A stretch of 64,000 nt of DNA, from contig JBAVEN010000063.1 of NCBI GenBank assembly GCA_049587755.1, forward strand, positions 62,001 to 126,000, given 5' to 3'. Shown here piece after piece: positions 1-8,242 of the stretch. The notes below the pieces were generated by a model that saw only the letters and a list, made by a program, of their open reading frames with translations, had not been told where the DNA came from and did not search any database. Each line of letters starts with the position of its first letter. Within the stretch, counting starts at the first letter, position 1. The DNA is from Bog-375 sp049587755 (GTDB lineage Bacteria; Acidobacteriota; Terriglobia; Bryobacterales; Bryobacteraceae). The position numbers and the translations under genes were made by a program.

Positions 1-1
1 T

Positions 2-154
2 TGTTTCCGCTGCCACGACGGAAGCCACAACGCCCAGAACGGCCAGAGCATCACGCAGGATTGCAACGCGTGTCACAACCTGCTGGCGATGGATGAGGCA
101 AACCCCAAGGTGCTGACCGAGATGGGCATCACCGAAGAGACGGCAGCCAAGTAA
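2..154 (+). CDS. C-terminal end of a multiheme c-type cytochrome (partial)
   Basis: The reading frame enters from the left edge and gives about 50 residues ending in TAA. Two CxxCH haem-attachment motifs are visible, CFRCH at the very start and CNACH about 23 residues later, so at least two covalent haems are bound here. The remaining tail is short and acidic. Such spacing is usual in periplasmic multihaem cytochromes (cytochrome c3/c7- or NapC-like) used in electron transfer, but the missing N-terminal part prevents a family call. It lies upstream of and on the same strand as the glycosyltransferase, with about 175 nt between them, so it is probably a separate unit. Confidence 0.75.
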   Translation, partial: CFRCHDGSHNAQNGQSITQDCNACHNLLAMDEANPKVLTEMGITEETAAK

Positions 155-330
155 ACCGCGGCGCAGACGCACCAAGTAAGGGAGCTTGTGAATCGGTTTG
201 CGCGGGCGGCTAATGATAGCGTGTATTAGAGATACGGCGGGACCGAAATCGGCCTGTGTGGCTCGAATCGTCTGTAACCGTACGCGGGGCGGGCAACGTC
301 TGTTAACTTTGCGCACAGCTCGAGTTGCCG

Positions 331-1485
331 ATGAATCTGACCGAGATCATTTTGCTTGCGATCGCCGCCGCGCCGCTGGCCTACTACGCGATTGCCATTT
401 TCAGCACCTGGCGTTTTTTCCGGACGGTGCGGAGCGGAGCGACGGTCCGCTCCGATTTCACGCCTACCGTCAGCAACCTGAAGCCGATTCGCGGCGCCGA
501 TCCCGACGCCTACGAAAACTTCGCCAGCTTCTGCCGCCAGGATTACCCCGACTACGAGCTGTTGTTCTGCGTGAGCGATCGCGAAGACCCCGCGCTGCCG
601 GTGATCGAGAAACTGCGGCGCGCGTTCCCGGAACGGCAGATCCGCGTGCTCTACGGGTCAGGCCGCGACGCCACAAACGATAAAGTTGCCAAGCTCGACC
701 GCCTGGTTGCCGAAGCCGCGAACCCGGTGGTGGTGATCAGCGACAGCGACGTTCGCGTGCGCCCCGATTATTTGCGCACCGTAGTGGGCGCGCTGGCCGA
801 TCCGAAGGTGGGCGCCGCGACCTGTTTCTACGTAACGGCGCAGGAGAAGACCTTCGCCGACCGCCTGCATTCCACCGGCATGCTGTCGGATTTTTACGCC
901 GGCATCATTGTGGCTTGGCAGTTGGACGGGGTCAAGTTTGCGCTCGGACCGACCATCGCCACCACGCGCGAGCGCCTGGCGGGCTTCGGCGGGTACCGCG
1001 CGATCGAGAACATGCCCGGCGACGACCTCCTGGTTGGCCGGCTGATCGCCGAGCAGGGATACGAAGTGAAGCTGCTGCCGTACACGGTGGAAGCCGTTGC
1101 CGATTTCACCTCGATGCGCGAGCTGCTGCAAAAACGCCTGCGCTGGATGGTGGTGATGCGGCATATGCGCCCGTGGGGACACTTCGGGCTGCTGTTCACG
1201 CAGGCGGTGCCGTGGCTGCTGGCGGCGCTGGTGCTGGCGCCCGCCAGCGTGGCCCTGGCATATGGGGGAATGTACCTGGCCATGCGGTGGCTGCTGACGT
1301 GGATGATTGCCGCCTGGGGGCTGCGGCAGCCGGGAGTCGCCCGGAAGCTGTTGCTGGTGCCGCTGTGGGATGCGGTGGCATTCGGCATCTGGGCAGCCAG
1401 TTTCACCCGCCGCACACTACGCTGGCGCGGCCACGATTACGCCATTCAAGATGGTGCGCTGGTTGCGGTCGCGACGCGCGAGTGA
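331..1485 (+). CDS. HpnI/ceramide-glucosyltransferase-like family 2 glycosyltransferase
   Basis: A 384-residue membrane-associated glycosyltransferase. After an N-terminal membrane helix (residues about 4-25) it shows NLKPIRGADP, then FCRQDYPDYELLF, the DSD dyad in VVISDSDVRV (about residue 140), a third acidic site in MPGDDLLVG, and KRLRWM near residue 273, which resembles the (Q/R)xxRW acceptor motif. Hydrophobic helices close the protein. This order matches the ceramide glucosyltransferase / hopanoid-associated HpnI family, which transfers a sugar to a lipid acceptor at the inner membrane. The ATG at 331 is preferred over an in-frame TTG six bases earlier. No other hopanoid gene (squalene cyclase, HpnG, HpnH, HpnJ, HpnK) is seen nearby, so the lipid acceptor is uncertain. 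Confidence 0.75.
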   Translation: MNLTEIILLAIAAAPLAYYAIAIFSTWRFFRTVRSGATVRSDFTPTVSNLKPIRGADPDAYENFASFCRQDYPDYELLFCVSDREDPALPVIEKLRRAFPERQIRVLYGSGRDATNDKVAKLDRLVAEAANPVVVISDSDVRVRPDYLRTVVGALADPKVGAATCFYVTAQEKTFADRLHSTGMLSDFYAGIIVAWQLDGVKFALGPTIATTRERLAGFGGYRAIENMPGDDLLVGRLIAEQGYEVKLLPYTVEAVADFTSMRELLQKRLRWMVVMRHMRPWGHFGLLFTQAVPWLLAALVLAPASVALAYGGMYLAMRWLLTWMIAAWGLRQPGVARKLLLVPLWDAVAFGIWAASFTRRTLRWRGHDYAIQDGALVAVATRE

Positions 1486-1550
1486 GTTGGCGCTCGGTGC
1501 ACCCACATTTTTGTGAAGTCAAACCGCGAGCCCGGAGGGCGAAAGATCGT

Positions 1551-1678
1551 AGCCCACGGCGTAAGCCGTGCGGAATCGAAGGTGATAATCGAAAGCCCCG
1601 GAACGGGGCGGAAGACTTACGCCCCGTTCCGGGGCTACGCTGGGTTCGACGTGGTCCTCACGGCTTACGCCGTGGGCT
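1551..1678. repeat. Nested inverted-repeat element
   Basis: The outer arms AGCCCACGGCGTAAGCCGTG (1551-1570) and its exact reverse complement (1659-1678) are 20 of 20 matched. Inside them, a 16-nt arm AGCCCCGGAACGGGGC (1594-1609) is exactly complementary to 1621-1636. The element fills most of the space between the convergent glycosyltransferase and EamA genes and could fold as a long cruciform or act as a bidirectional terminator. It resembles REP/MITE-type intergenic palindromes. No transposase or target-site duplication was identified. Confidence 0.8.
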
Positions 1679-1759
1679 TGCCGACGGAAGCCGGGGTGAG
1701 AGACTGGACCCGCCGCGCACAAACTCCTGATCCTCAACGCAGAAGCTTCAGCGGCGCAC

Positions 1760-2119
1760 TCAGCGCGCCAGCAAAATGATGCCGCCCAGCACCAGCAGCG
1801 TGCCGGCGGCGCGGCGGCGTCCCACCTGTTCCCGCAGCAGCAGCTTGGCGGCCACCGTCTCCAGAATGAAACTGGCCGCGGAGACGGGCACGGCGAAGCT
1901 CAACGGCTGCGATTGCACCAGCGCCATAAAGGCGAAAAACGAAAACGCGTAGCAAACGATGGAGAGAATCAGGTAACGCCGGCGCGCCACCGTCAGCGCC
2001 AGGCGCGCGATGCCGCGCGCGCTGACGGATTGTTCCCCGGCCCGCTTCAGCTCGTAGCTTTGCAGTAGGTCGGCCAACGCCGTGGCCACCACGGTGATCG
2101 CAACCAGCAGCCACTTCAT
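1760..2119 (-). CDS. Four-helix EamA/DMT-family half-transporter (second of pair)
   Basis: This encodes 119 residues with four predicted membrane helices: MKWLLVAITVVATALADL at the start, a helix around YLILSIVCYAFSFFAFMALV, one around FAVPVSAASFILETVAAKLLL, and GTLLVLGGIILL at the end. The motif QPLSFAVPVSAASFILETVAAKLLLREQ (here abbreviated) is the EamA signature of the drug/metabolite transporter superfamily. The ATG at 2119 overlaps the upstream gene by four bases, so the two are translationally coupled. Half-length pairs in this superfamily (for example EmrE-like pairs and ArnE/ArnF) work as heterodimers. The substrate is unknown; a lipid-linked sugar is possible because a lipid glycosyltransferase lies next door, but on the opposite strand. 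Confidence 0.75.
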   Translation of the reverse strand: MKWLLVAITVVATALADLLQSYELKRAGEQSVSARGIARLALTVARRRYLILSIVCYAFSFFAFMALVQSQPLSFAVPVSAASFILETVAAKLLLREQVGRRRAAGTLLVLGGIILLAR

Positions 2120-2523
2120 TTCGCGGAAACCTCTTTCGTGGTATTTTGCGGGGTGGAACCCACCACAGCCACGCCGGCGAAGATGAGAAACGCCGCCAGC
2201 CAGCGGACGGCCGTTACTTCTTCGTGCAGAAACACTTTGCCCAGCGCGGCGGCCAGCACGTAGCCTACCGCGGTCACCGGCAGGACAAAACTCAAATCGG
2301 CGATGCTGAGCAGCGCCATGCGGGTGAACAGCGAGAAGATGAGCATGGCGATGCCGGCCGCCACGGCGGGATCGAGCATCGAATGCAGATACGCCGCCGG
2401 GTGCACCGTGAGCGCCGCGGGCAAGCGCTTGGTGCCCCACGCCAGCATCAGATTGCCGCAGCCCCTGAGGCTGATGAAAAGCAATACCAGCAGGTAGGTC
2501 CGCGCGGTTCTTGGCTGATCCAC
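2116..2523 (-). CDS. Four-helix EamA/DMT-family half-transporter (first of pair)
   Basis: This encodes 135 residues with four hydrophobic segments, including LLVLLFISLRGCGNLMLAWG, AVAAGIAMLIFSLFTRMALL, LSFVLPVTAVGYVLAAALG and WLAAFLIFAGVAVVG. The LSFVLPVTAVGYVLAAALGKVFLHEEV block corresponds to the conserved EamA region found also in the following gene, but overall the two are divergent, as expected for the two halves of a heterodimer. It overlaps the downstream half-transporter in an ATGA arrangement. Both face the same strand as tsaD, whose stop lies about 40 nt upstream of this start, so read-through from tsaD is possible. Confidence 0.75.
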   Translation of the reverse strand: MDQPRTARTYLLVLLFISLRGCGNLMLAWGTKRLPAALTVHPAAYLHSMLDPAVAAGIAMLIFSLFTRMALLSIADLSFVLPVTAVGYVLAAALGKVFLHEEVTAVRWLAAFLIFAGVAVVGSTPQNTTKEVSAK

Positions 2524-2563
2524 GCCCTGATGATAGCAGCCGTGCGCGGGCGTTTAGGCCTGG

Positions 2564-3643
2564 TTACGCCAGGGTGAGACTGGCTTCGGCGGCGGTGTCG
2601 AAGCCGGCGAACTCTTTGCGCAGCAGCTTGGGAAAGGCCGCGGCGGCGATCATGGCGGCGTTATCGGTGGCGAGTCCGGGCGGGGGGAAGTGAACCGGAT
2701 ACGGCAGATGGGCCGCGAGCGCGGCGGCTCGCAAACCGGCATTGGCGCTGACGCCACCGGAAACAATCAGCGCTCGTGCGTGGATCTGGTTCGCGGCCGC
2801 GGCGGCCCGCGTCAGTAGCTCGTTGATGACCGCATACTGGAACGAGGCGAGCAGATCCAGCGTCTCGGGTGGCGTGACGGCCAGCCACTGGTCGAGCGAA
2901 GCGCGGACTTCGGCGCGGGCCAAGGCGCGGCGGGCGGCGATCCCGGCGGCCAGGTCGCGCGCCTCCACCCAGCGCAGCACGGCGGTCTTGAGCCCGCTGA
3001 AGCTGAAGTCGAGCGCGTTGCCTTTCATCTTAGCGAAGGTGAAGCGCACCGCCAGCGGGTTGCCGTGCGGCGCCAGGCGATCGATGATGGGGCCGCCGGG
3101 ATAGGGGAAGCCGAGCAGCTTGGCGACTTTGTCGTAGGCTTCGCCGGCGGCGTCGTCGCGCGTCTTGCCAAGCAGGGCGTAGCCGAAGTTTTCGTCGACG
3201 CGAAACAGGTGAGTGTGGCCGCCGCTCGCCACCAGCGCTAGCGCGGGCAGCTCCACCGGGGTGCCGGCGCGGCGCGATTCCAGAATCACGGCGTGGATGT
3301 GGCCTTCAATGTGGTTGACCGCGATCAGCGGAAGGCCGCGGGCGAAGGCCAGCGACTTGGCGTAGGTGAGGCCCACCAGCAGCGACCCCACCAGGCCCGG
3401 TCCCGAGGTGGCGGTAATGGCGTCCAGGCCACTCAACGAAACCCCGGCCCGCTCCAGCGCTTCCCGCACCACCGGGACGATGGCGCGCAAGTGCTCGCGC
3501 GAAGCCAGCTCCGGCACTACGCCGCCGTACTTGCCGTGGGTCTCCATCTGCGACGCCACCACCGAGGACAGAACCGTTTCGCCGTTCTCGACCACAGCCG
3601 CGGCGGTTTCATCGCAGGAAGATTCAATACCCAGAATGTTCAC
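2564..3643 (-). CDS. tsaD: tRNA N6-adenosine threonylcarbamoyltransferase
   Basis: TsaD carries out the last step of t6A37 synthesis on ANN-decoding tRNAs, transferring the threonylcarbamoyl group made by TsaC with help from TsaB/TsaE. The protein starts NILGIESSCDETAAAV, contains the metal-binding HIEGHIH motif (about residues 107-113), SGPGLVGSLLVGL and SGGHTHLF, and ends with the ASKH-fold SGGVSANAGLR segment. At 359 residues from the GTG at 3643 it is of normal length. In-frame sequence extends further upstream, but homologues begin at this MNILGIESS position. It is divergent from the radical SAM gene with only about 50 nt between the starts. Confidence 0.95.
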   Translation of the reverse strand: MNILGIESSCDETAAAVVENGETVLSSVVASQMETHGKYGGVVPELASREHLRAIVPVVREALERAGVSLSGLDAITATSGPGLVGSLLVGLTYAKSLAFARGLPLIAVNHIEGHIHAVILESRRAGTPVELPALALVASGGHTHLFRVDENFGYALLGKTRDDAAGEAYDKVAKLLGFPYPGGPIIDRLAPHGNPLAVRFTFAKMKGNALDFSFSGLKTAVLRWVEARDLAAGIAARRALARAEVRASLDQWLAVTPPETLDLLASFQYAVINELLTRAAAAANQIHARALIVSGGVSANAGLRAAALAAHLPYPVHFPPPGLATDNAAMIAAAAFPKLLRKEFAGFDTAAEASLTLA

Positions 3644-3658
3644 TACTGAACATAGTAG
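3638..3658. promoter_or_regulatory. Overlapping short palindromes between tsaD and the radical SAM gene
   Basis: GTTCA-CTAC-TGAAC (3638-3651) and CTACT-GAACAT-AGTAG (3643-3658) overlap in the very short divergent region, and the first covers the tsaD start codon. They could be mutually exclusive operator or hairpin states. No regulator can be assigned. Confidence 0.25.
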
Positions 3659-3692
3659 CGCTGCAAATCGATGATAAGATAGGTAACCCGGC

Positions 3693-5375
3693 ATGGAATT
3701 CTCATCCGCATGCACTCGCGGATTACTTGCCGGTGAAAGGGAACACCAGCTTCGTGACGCGAAGCTGAGGAAGGCAAGTAAACTGCGAATCCTTCTCTAT
3801 AACCCCGACAACGGGGTCACGCAAAACTTCATGCCTCATCTCTGGATGTTCCTGCTGCAGGCGCTTACGCCCAGCGGGCACGAGGTGGTTCTGATCGATG
3901 GCAACACGCAGCCGATGAGCGATGCCGAGCTGGTTCAGTTCGTACTCGAGCGGCGGATCGGACTGGTCGGAATCGGCGCCATGACCCGCATGATCGCCAA
4001 GGCGTACCGGGTGGCGGATGCGGTCCGCGCGGCAGGCATTCCGGTCATCATGGGCGGTCCGCACGTGACGGAGGTGCCCGACGAAGCCCTCGGCCGCGAC
4101 GGCGGACCGCGTCACGCGGATGCGCTGGCGCTGGGCGAAGCGGACGAAACCTGGCCGCGCATCGTGGCGGATGCGGCGCGGGGCGAGCTCAAGGAGGTTT
4201 ACTCTCCGGTGGACGCGTTCGGCCAGGAACGCAAGCCGAACCTGGCCGATTACCCGATGATTCCGTGGGACTCGATCGACCTTCGGCAGTTCAACCGGAT
4301 TCCAGGCTTCTTTCGTCCTATCATGCGGCACTTCGGATTCGAATGGGAGACGTTTCATATTATCCCGATTGAATCCGGACGCGGCTGCCCTTATGGATGC
4401 GAATTCTGCACGGTGACGGGTTTCTTTGGCGACTCGATCCGCTTCCGTTCCAACCAGAGCATCGTCGGGGAGATGCTCAAGATCAAGGAGCGCGCGCGCA
4501 GCGCCAGGGGCAAGTCCGCGGTGTTCTTCGTCGATGACAATTTCGCCATCAACGGCAAGCGGACCAAGTCACTCCTGCGCGATATCATCGCGGCCGGCGC
4601 CCAACTGTCGTGGGTGGGGCAGATCAGCGCGAACCTGTTGAAGGATGAAGAACTGCTGGATTTGATCGCGGCTTCGGGAGGGAAATGGATCTTCGTCGGG
4701 ATGGAGTCTCTCGATCCCACCAATCTGGCCAGCGTCAACAAGAGCTTCAACAAGCCGGCGGATTACGCGCGCGTGCTGGAGGCGCTGGCGCGGCGCCACG
4801 TCTATGCGATCACTTCGTTTATCTTTGGGCTGGACAACGATACTCCGGGAGTGGCCGAGCGGACGTTGGCGGAGATTCGCAAGTGGCCGCCGGGGCTGCC
4901 CGTCTTTGGACAGATCACTCCGTTCCCCGCTACTCCTTTGTACGACCGTCTGAAAAAGGAAGGCCGCTTGACGCGGCCGAAACACTGGCTTGAATTCGCC
5001 CCGTTTCGGATGGCGCACACGCCGCTCAAACTTACCGTTGCCCAAGTGCAGGATGAAGTCCTCTACGCTTGGGAGAATTCTTACAGCCCGGCGGCGATCG
5101 AAGGGGCCATCGAGTCGATCGCGGATGAGCCGGCGGCCTATAAGATCAGCCACCTGATGTCCCGGCTGTTCTTCCGCGGAATCTATTTTCCGCAGAAGGG
5201 CGCGTGGAGCTGGCTGAAACTGGCCGCCCGGAACCGGGGCGCGATCTATCGCGTGATCAAGGACTGTCTCAACCGGTGGCACGGCGCCCAGGGCCCTGCG
5301 GGCAGGCGGGACTTCAACGGTTCGTTGGAGCCATCTTTGATCAAGAGCGTGGAGCCGGAGACTAGCGGGGACTGA
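3693..5375 (+). CDS. B12-binding-domain radical SAM protein
   Basis: A 560-residue class B-type radical SAM enzyme. Residues about 30-170 form a Rossmann-like cobalamin-binding domain (LRILLYNPDNG, VVLIDGN, VGIGAMTRMI, IPVIMGGPHVTEVPDEAL). The CxxxCxxC cluster motif CPYGCEFC sits near residue 231 in the context ESGRGCPYGCEFCTVTGFFG. A FVDDNF segment and VGMESLDPTNLASVNKSFNK follow, then a C-terminal helical part. The domain order is that of cobalamin-dependent radical SAM enzymes, which include methylases such as HpnR (hopanoid C-3 methylation). The DxHxxG cobalamin-ligand motif is not evident. Substrate is not determinable. The start ATG 3693 leaves an N-terminal extension of about 30 residues before the domain. 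Confidence 0.8.
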   Translation: MEFSSACTRGLLAGEREHQLRDAKLRKASKLRILLYNPDNGVTQNFMPHLWMFLLQALTPSGHEVVLIDGNTQPMSDAELVQFVLERRIGLVGIGAMTRMIAKAYRVADAVRAAGIPVIMGGPHVTEVPDEALGRDGGPRHADALALGEADETWPRIVADAARGELKEVYSPVDAFGQERKPNLADYPMIPWDSIDLRQFNRIPGFFRPIMRHFGFEWETFHIIPIESGRGCPYGCEFCTVTGFFGDSIRFRSNQSIVGEMLKIKERARSARGKSAVFFVDDNFAINGKRTKSLLRDIIAAGAQLSWVGQISANLLKDEELLDLIAASGGKWIFVGMESLDPTNLASVNKSFNKPADYARVLEALARRHVYAITSFIFGLDNDTPGVAERTLAEIRKWPPGLPVFGQITPFPATPLYDRLKKEGRLTRPKHWLEFAPFRMAHTPLKLTVAQVQDEVLYAWENSYSPAAIEGAIESIADEPAAYKISHLMSRLFFRGIYFPQKGAWSWLKLAARNRGAIYRVIKDCLNRWHGAQGPAGRRDFNGSLEPSLIKSVEPETSGD

Positions 5376-5397
5376 GGAACGTGGCGCCCAACGGCGG

Positions 5398-7233
5398 TCA
5401 CGACAGAACCCGAGGTCCGCCCGCCGCCTCAAAAGCCGCTCTGGCTTCCGTCTCGCGCCTGAGAATCGCATCTAGAACTTCCCTATAATCGGGAAGCCCA
5501 GCGAGCGGGCGCAACCACGGATCGCGTTGCAGGGCAGTCGAGCAGAAGAAGCCTTCGTCCACCAGATCGTGTATGGTCTGCAGAGCGTCCCCGGGCGCGC
5601 CGGCCCGGGCCAACTGCCGCGCCAGGTAGAACTTGATTTCCGGATCCCACGCCGGATGCACTTCGAGTGCCTGCCTGACGACCTGAAGGCTGCGGGCAGG
5701 GTCGCCCTGGAGGAAGAAGCGCAAAGAGTCGAGCATAGCCGGAAATTGTCCGCCCGGAGAACTGCGCCGGCCCAACAACTCGATGGCCTGGGCCTCCCGC
5801 CCGGCTGCGGCCAACGCCGCCAGATCCATATAGAAGAGAGCGCCCCGGGGGTACAACTCCAGGGCGCGCTGGTAGTCTGCCATCAGGAAAAAAGTGTGAG
5901 CCACACTGGTCGCGATTCCCTGATCGAGACTGCGTGCCCGATGGTGGGCGCGGATCGATTCCTCCAGAAGACCGCAGTAACGGCAAGCTTGAACCAAGCC
6001 TCCGAACAGCTCGGGATCGTTGGGATGCCTCTCCGCTTGCCTCAGCAGCCGCACCACGGCCGCCTGGGCGTGCCCTGAATCGGCCTCGATCGACGTGTAC
6101 AGATTGTGGGCGATGGGCAAGTCGGGACTCAATGCAAATGCCCGGTGAAACGCCCACTTTGCCAGTTCAAGGCTCTGCGGCCCCTCCTGGCCAAACTTTT
6201 CGAGGAACCGATAGCACCGTCCCAGACGCGCCCAGGCCGGAGCGTAGTCCGCGTCCTCGTCCAGGCATTCGCGGTAGAGGTCCCGCGCCATCGACACGTT
6301 CTCAAAGGTTCGTTGGCGCTGCACGTGGTTGGCGCGCAGGTAGAACTCGTAGGCTCGCGCGGAAGCCGGCACATTGTGCGCCAAGACCCGCCGCTCGCGC
6401 TCGGTCAACCGCAGCATCAGCAGCTCCACGATGCCGCGCACGAGGCTGTCCTGAACCTCGATCACGTTATCGCGGCCGATCTGGCAGACATAAGAGCCGA
6501 CCACAGTGCCGGCCGGTGCGCTGATCAATTCCGCGCTGACGCGCAGTTGGTCGCCCTCACATAGGATGCTCCCTGCCAGCAGCATGTCTACGTCCGCTTC
6601 CTGTGCGATGTGCCGGGGATCCGGTTGGCCCTCCGCCAACCGCGCAGCCAGCAGGCTGGAGCGTACGGTGAGGGAGCGCAGTCCGGCCAGCGAAGCGGAG
6701 ATCGCCTCGGGCAGGCTGTGCCCGAGGAAAGCAATGCGCTCGTCGCCGTTCATGATCGTGAACGGAAGCGCGATAAACCGGATCACTCGCTCCGCTTGCG
6801 TCTCCTCCCCGTGGATTGGAGTCCCCGCTGCCGAAGCGGAAGCCCAGATCTGCGTTACCGCGGGGAGAAAGCGATACCCCAGTTTCGGGACCGTCTGGAT
6901 ATAGGAGTCGCTGGCCCCGGTCTCCTCCAGAACCTTGCGCAGGAGCGAGATCTTGCTGGCCAGGCTGGCTTCTTCGACGAAGGTATCGGGCCACAACACA
7001 TTCATCAGATCTTCTTTGCGCATCAGGTGGCCGGGGTTGCGTACCAGCAGCAGCAACGTTTCGAAGGCCTTGGGAGGCAGGGGCAAGACCTGGTTGCCAC
7101 GGCGCAGAATGCGCTCGCCAGGCACCAGCCGGAACGGGCCGAAGGCATAGGCTTGGGGCTCCGCCGCCTGGGCGCCGGTTTCGGAGCCGCGAGGAACGGC
7201 GATTCGACTCGGCGACGTCCGTTGAAGTTTCAT
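5398..7233 (-). CDS. Winged-helix (OmpR/PhoB-type) regulator with TPR-like C-terminus
   Basis: 611 residues. Residues about 30-125 are a Trans_reg_C DNA-binding domain (FGPFRLVPGERILRR, LPPKAFETLLLLVRNPG, LWPDTFVEEASLASKISLLRKVL, YIQTVPKLGYRF). Next comes a FlgO/TolB-N-like alpha/beta segment (VIRFIALPFTIMNGDERIAFLGHSLPEAISASL to about residue 275). The remainder is TPR-like helices (ARAYEFYLRANHVQR, YAPAWARLGRCYRF and onward). CadC-type architecture without a receiver domain or an obvious membrane helix is common in acidobacteria and suggests a cytoplasmic sensor-regulator. The ATG at 7233 is used; the preceding TTG is less likely. It is divergent from the secreted protein at 7365, its most likely target along with itself. 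Confidence 0.85.
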   Translation of the reverse strand: MKLQRTSPSRIAVPRGSETGAQAAEPQAYAFGPFRLVPGERILRRGNQVLPLPPKAFETLLLLVRNPGHLMRKEDLMNVLWPDTFVEEASLASKISLLRKVLEETGASDSYIQTVPKLGYRFLPAVTQIWASASAAGTPIHGEETQAERVIRFIALPFTIMNGDERIAFLGHSLPEAISASLAGLRSLTVRSSLLAARLAEGQPDPRHIAQEADVDMLLAGSILCEGDQLRVSAELISAPAGTVVGSYVCQIGRDNVIEVQDSLVRGIVELLMLRLTERERRVLAHNVPASARAYEFYLRANHVQRQRTFENVSMARDLYRECLDEDADYAPAWARLGRCYRFLEKFGQEGPQSLELAKWAFHRAFALSPDLPIAHNLYTSIEADSGHAQAAVVRLLRQAERHPNDPELFGGLVQACRYCGLLEESIRAHHRARSLDQGIATSVAHTFFLMADYQRALELYPRGALFYMDLAALAAAGREAQAIELLGRRSSPGGQFPAMLDSLRFFLQGDPARSLQVVRQALEVHPAWDPEIKFYLARQLARAGAPGDALQTIHDLVDEGFFCSTALQRDPWLRPLAGLPDYREVLDAILRRETEARAAFEAAGGPRVLS

Positions 7234-7259
7234 CAAGAAACCATCAAGTTTCCGTCAAG
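7231..7259. promoter_or_regulatory. Three 11-bp-spaced direct repeats at the regulator start (candidate operator)
   Basis: CATCAAG (7231-7237), CATCAAG (7242-7248) and CGTCAAG (7253-7259) recur with an exact period of 11 bp. The first contains the regulator's start codon on the minus strand. OmpR/PhoB-class winged-helix domains are known to bind tandem direct repeats with an 11-bp period, so this is a plausible autoregulatory site. That role is inferred. Confidence 0.45.
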
Positions 7260-7305
7260 ACTTGTTCGGCCCACGCCGGTGATACTGTTCCCGTACAGGT
7301 CCGGA

Positions 7306-7323
7306 CTGAAAGCAGAGTTTCAG
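7306..7323. promoter_or_regulatory. CTGAAA-N6-TTTCAG palindrome upstream of secreted protein gene
   Basis: A perfect 6+6 inverted repeat with a 6-nt spacer lies 42 nt upstream of the ATG at 7365. CCGTACA occurs on both sides of it (7291 and 7332). It could be an operator or a leader hairpin; nothing decides between them. Confidence 0.3.
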
Positions 7324-7364
7324 ATCCTGATCCGTACAAATTCTAGCGTAAACGGAGGATAGAT

Positions 7365-8051
7365 ATGAGATTCGCAACATTAGTACTGCTGGGATTCCTG
7401 CTGCTGGGATCTCTCGCTCCCTTGAACGCCGCCGAGCCGGCGGGTTCGTCCCAGGTTGCCATCGGTTTTTCGGGGGGGTCGACCTGGCTCCCGGATTATT
7501 CGGGCGGCACCTGCATGTGGTACCTGCCGTTGGTTGCAGGATACACAGTTTTCAATGCTGACGGCAGCTATAGCCCGGCATTGTTCTACCTGCCGGGTCC
7601 GACCAATGCGCCGAGCATGCAAAATGCCTACCTTCTCTGGGTCTCGGATTTCCAGGCGCAGTATATGGACGACCCGAGCAAGAATAAGTTTATCCGCGTG
7701 CAGGCGCCGGCCGGAACGGCCACCATCTATTACAGCGCGACCCCGTTGGCCCGGGATCTGACGGACCCCATCCACAATGATCGGACTACTTGGGGCACGC
7801 CCGTAGCGACGTTTGTCAGAACTGCCGGAATGCTCTACACGATTGACGGATTCGCGTCAGACACGTTCATCTTCTCAGCCACGCTGACATCGTCCAAAAC
7901 GTTCACGTTGAACGGAAAACAGTTCAATTTCAAGAAACTGATCCCGAACGGCATGACCTGTCACGAGACCGGCCTGAACGGCAGCACGACGGAAATCGGC
8001 AACTGCGTCGCAATCGGCAGTGGCGGCACCCTGCTCCTGACGCTGCAATAG
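7365..8051 (+). CDS. Secreted protein of unknown function
   Basis: I do not recognise this 228-residue protein. A clear Sec signal peptide, MRFATLVLLGFLLLGSLAPLNAAEP, is followed by a mature region rich in Thr, Ser and aromatic residues, predicted mostly beta. Two cysteines near the C-terminus (TCHETGLNG and IGNCVAIG) could form a disulphide. A strong Shine-Dalgarno GGAGG sits about 9 nt before the ATG. It is transcribed divergently from the winged-helix/TPR regulator, with 131 nt between the start codons, suggesting that this regulator controls it. No enzymatic motif is visible. Confidence 0.7.
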   Translation: MRFATLVLLGFLLLGSLAPLNAAEPAGSSQVAIGFSGGSTWLPDYSGGTCMWYLPLVAGYTVFNADGSYSPALFYLPGPTNAPSMQNAYLLWVSDFQAQYMDDPSKNKFIRVQAPAGTATIYYSATPLARDLTDPIHNDRTTWGTPVATFVRTAGMLYTIDGFASDTFIFSATLTSSKTFTLNGKQFNFKKLIPNGMTCHETGLNGSTTEIGNCVAIGSGGTLLLTLQ

Positions 8052-8242
8052 CGCGCTAAGGGAATTGGGGAAGAGTGAAGACACTTTGGCTTTGGGCGAT
8101 GGGTCAGAAGTGCAAATTACGTTGCGGGTGGCCGGAGCTTCGCGCACTTTCGCCGCGCGTTTCGGCCACCCGATGGTTTGAGTAGTAACGTCGTTGCCGG
8201 CCCTTTGAAAACACTACACCAACAAAACTGCTTCACCCGGTT

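Noticed and set aside
915..1730. Long open frame overlapping the glycosyltransferase on the same strand
   Set aside because: It is a shifted-frame shadow of a convincing gene, full of Arg/Ala/Gly with no domain, and runs into the inverted repeat.
3644..3715. N-terminal extension of TsaD
   Set aside because: The family starts at MNILGIESS; the extension overlaps the divergent gene's promoter region and has no similarity.
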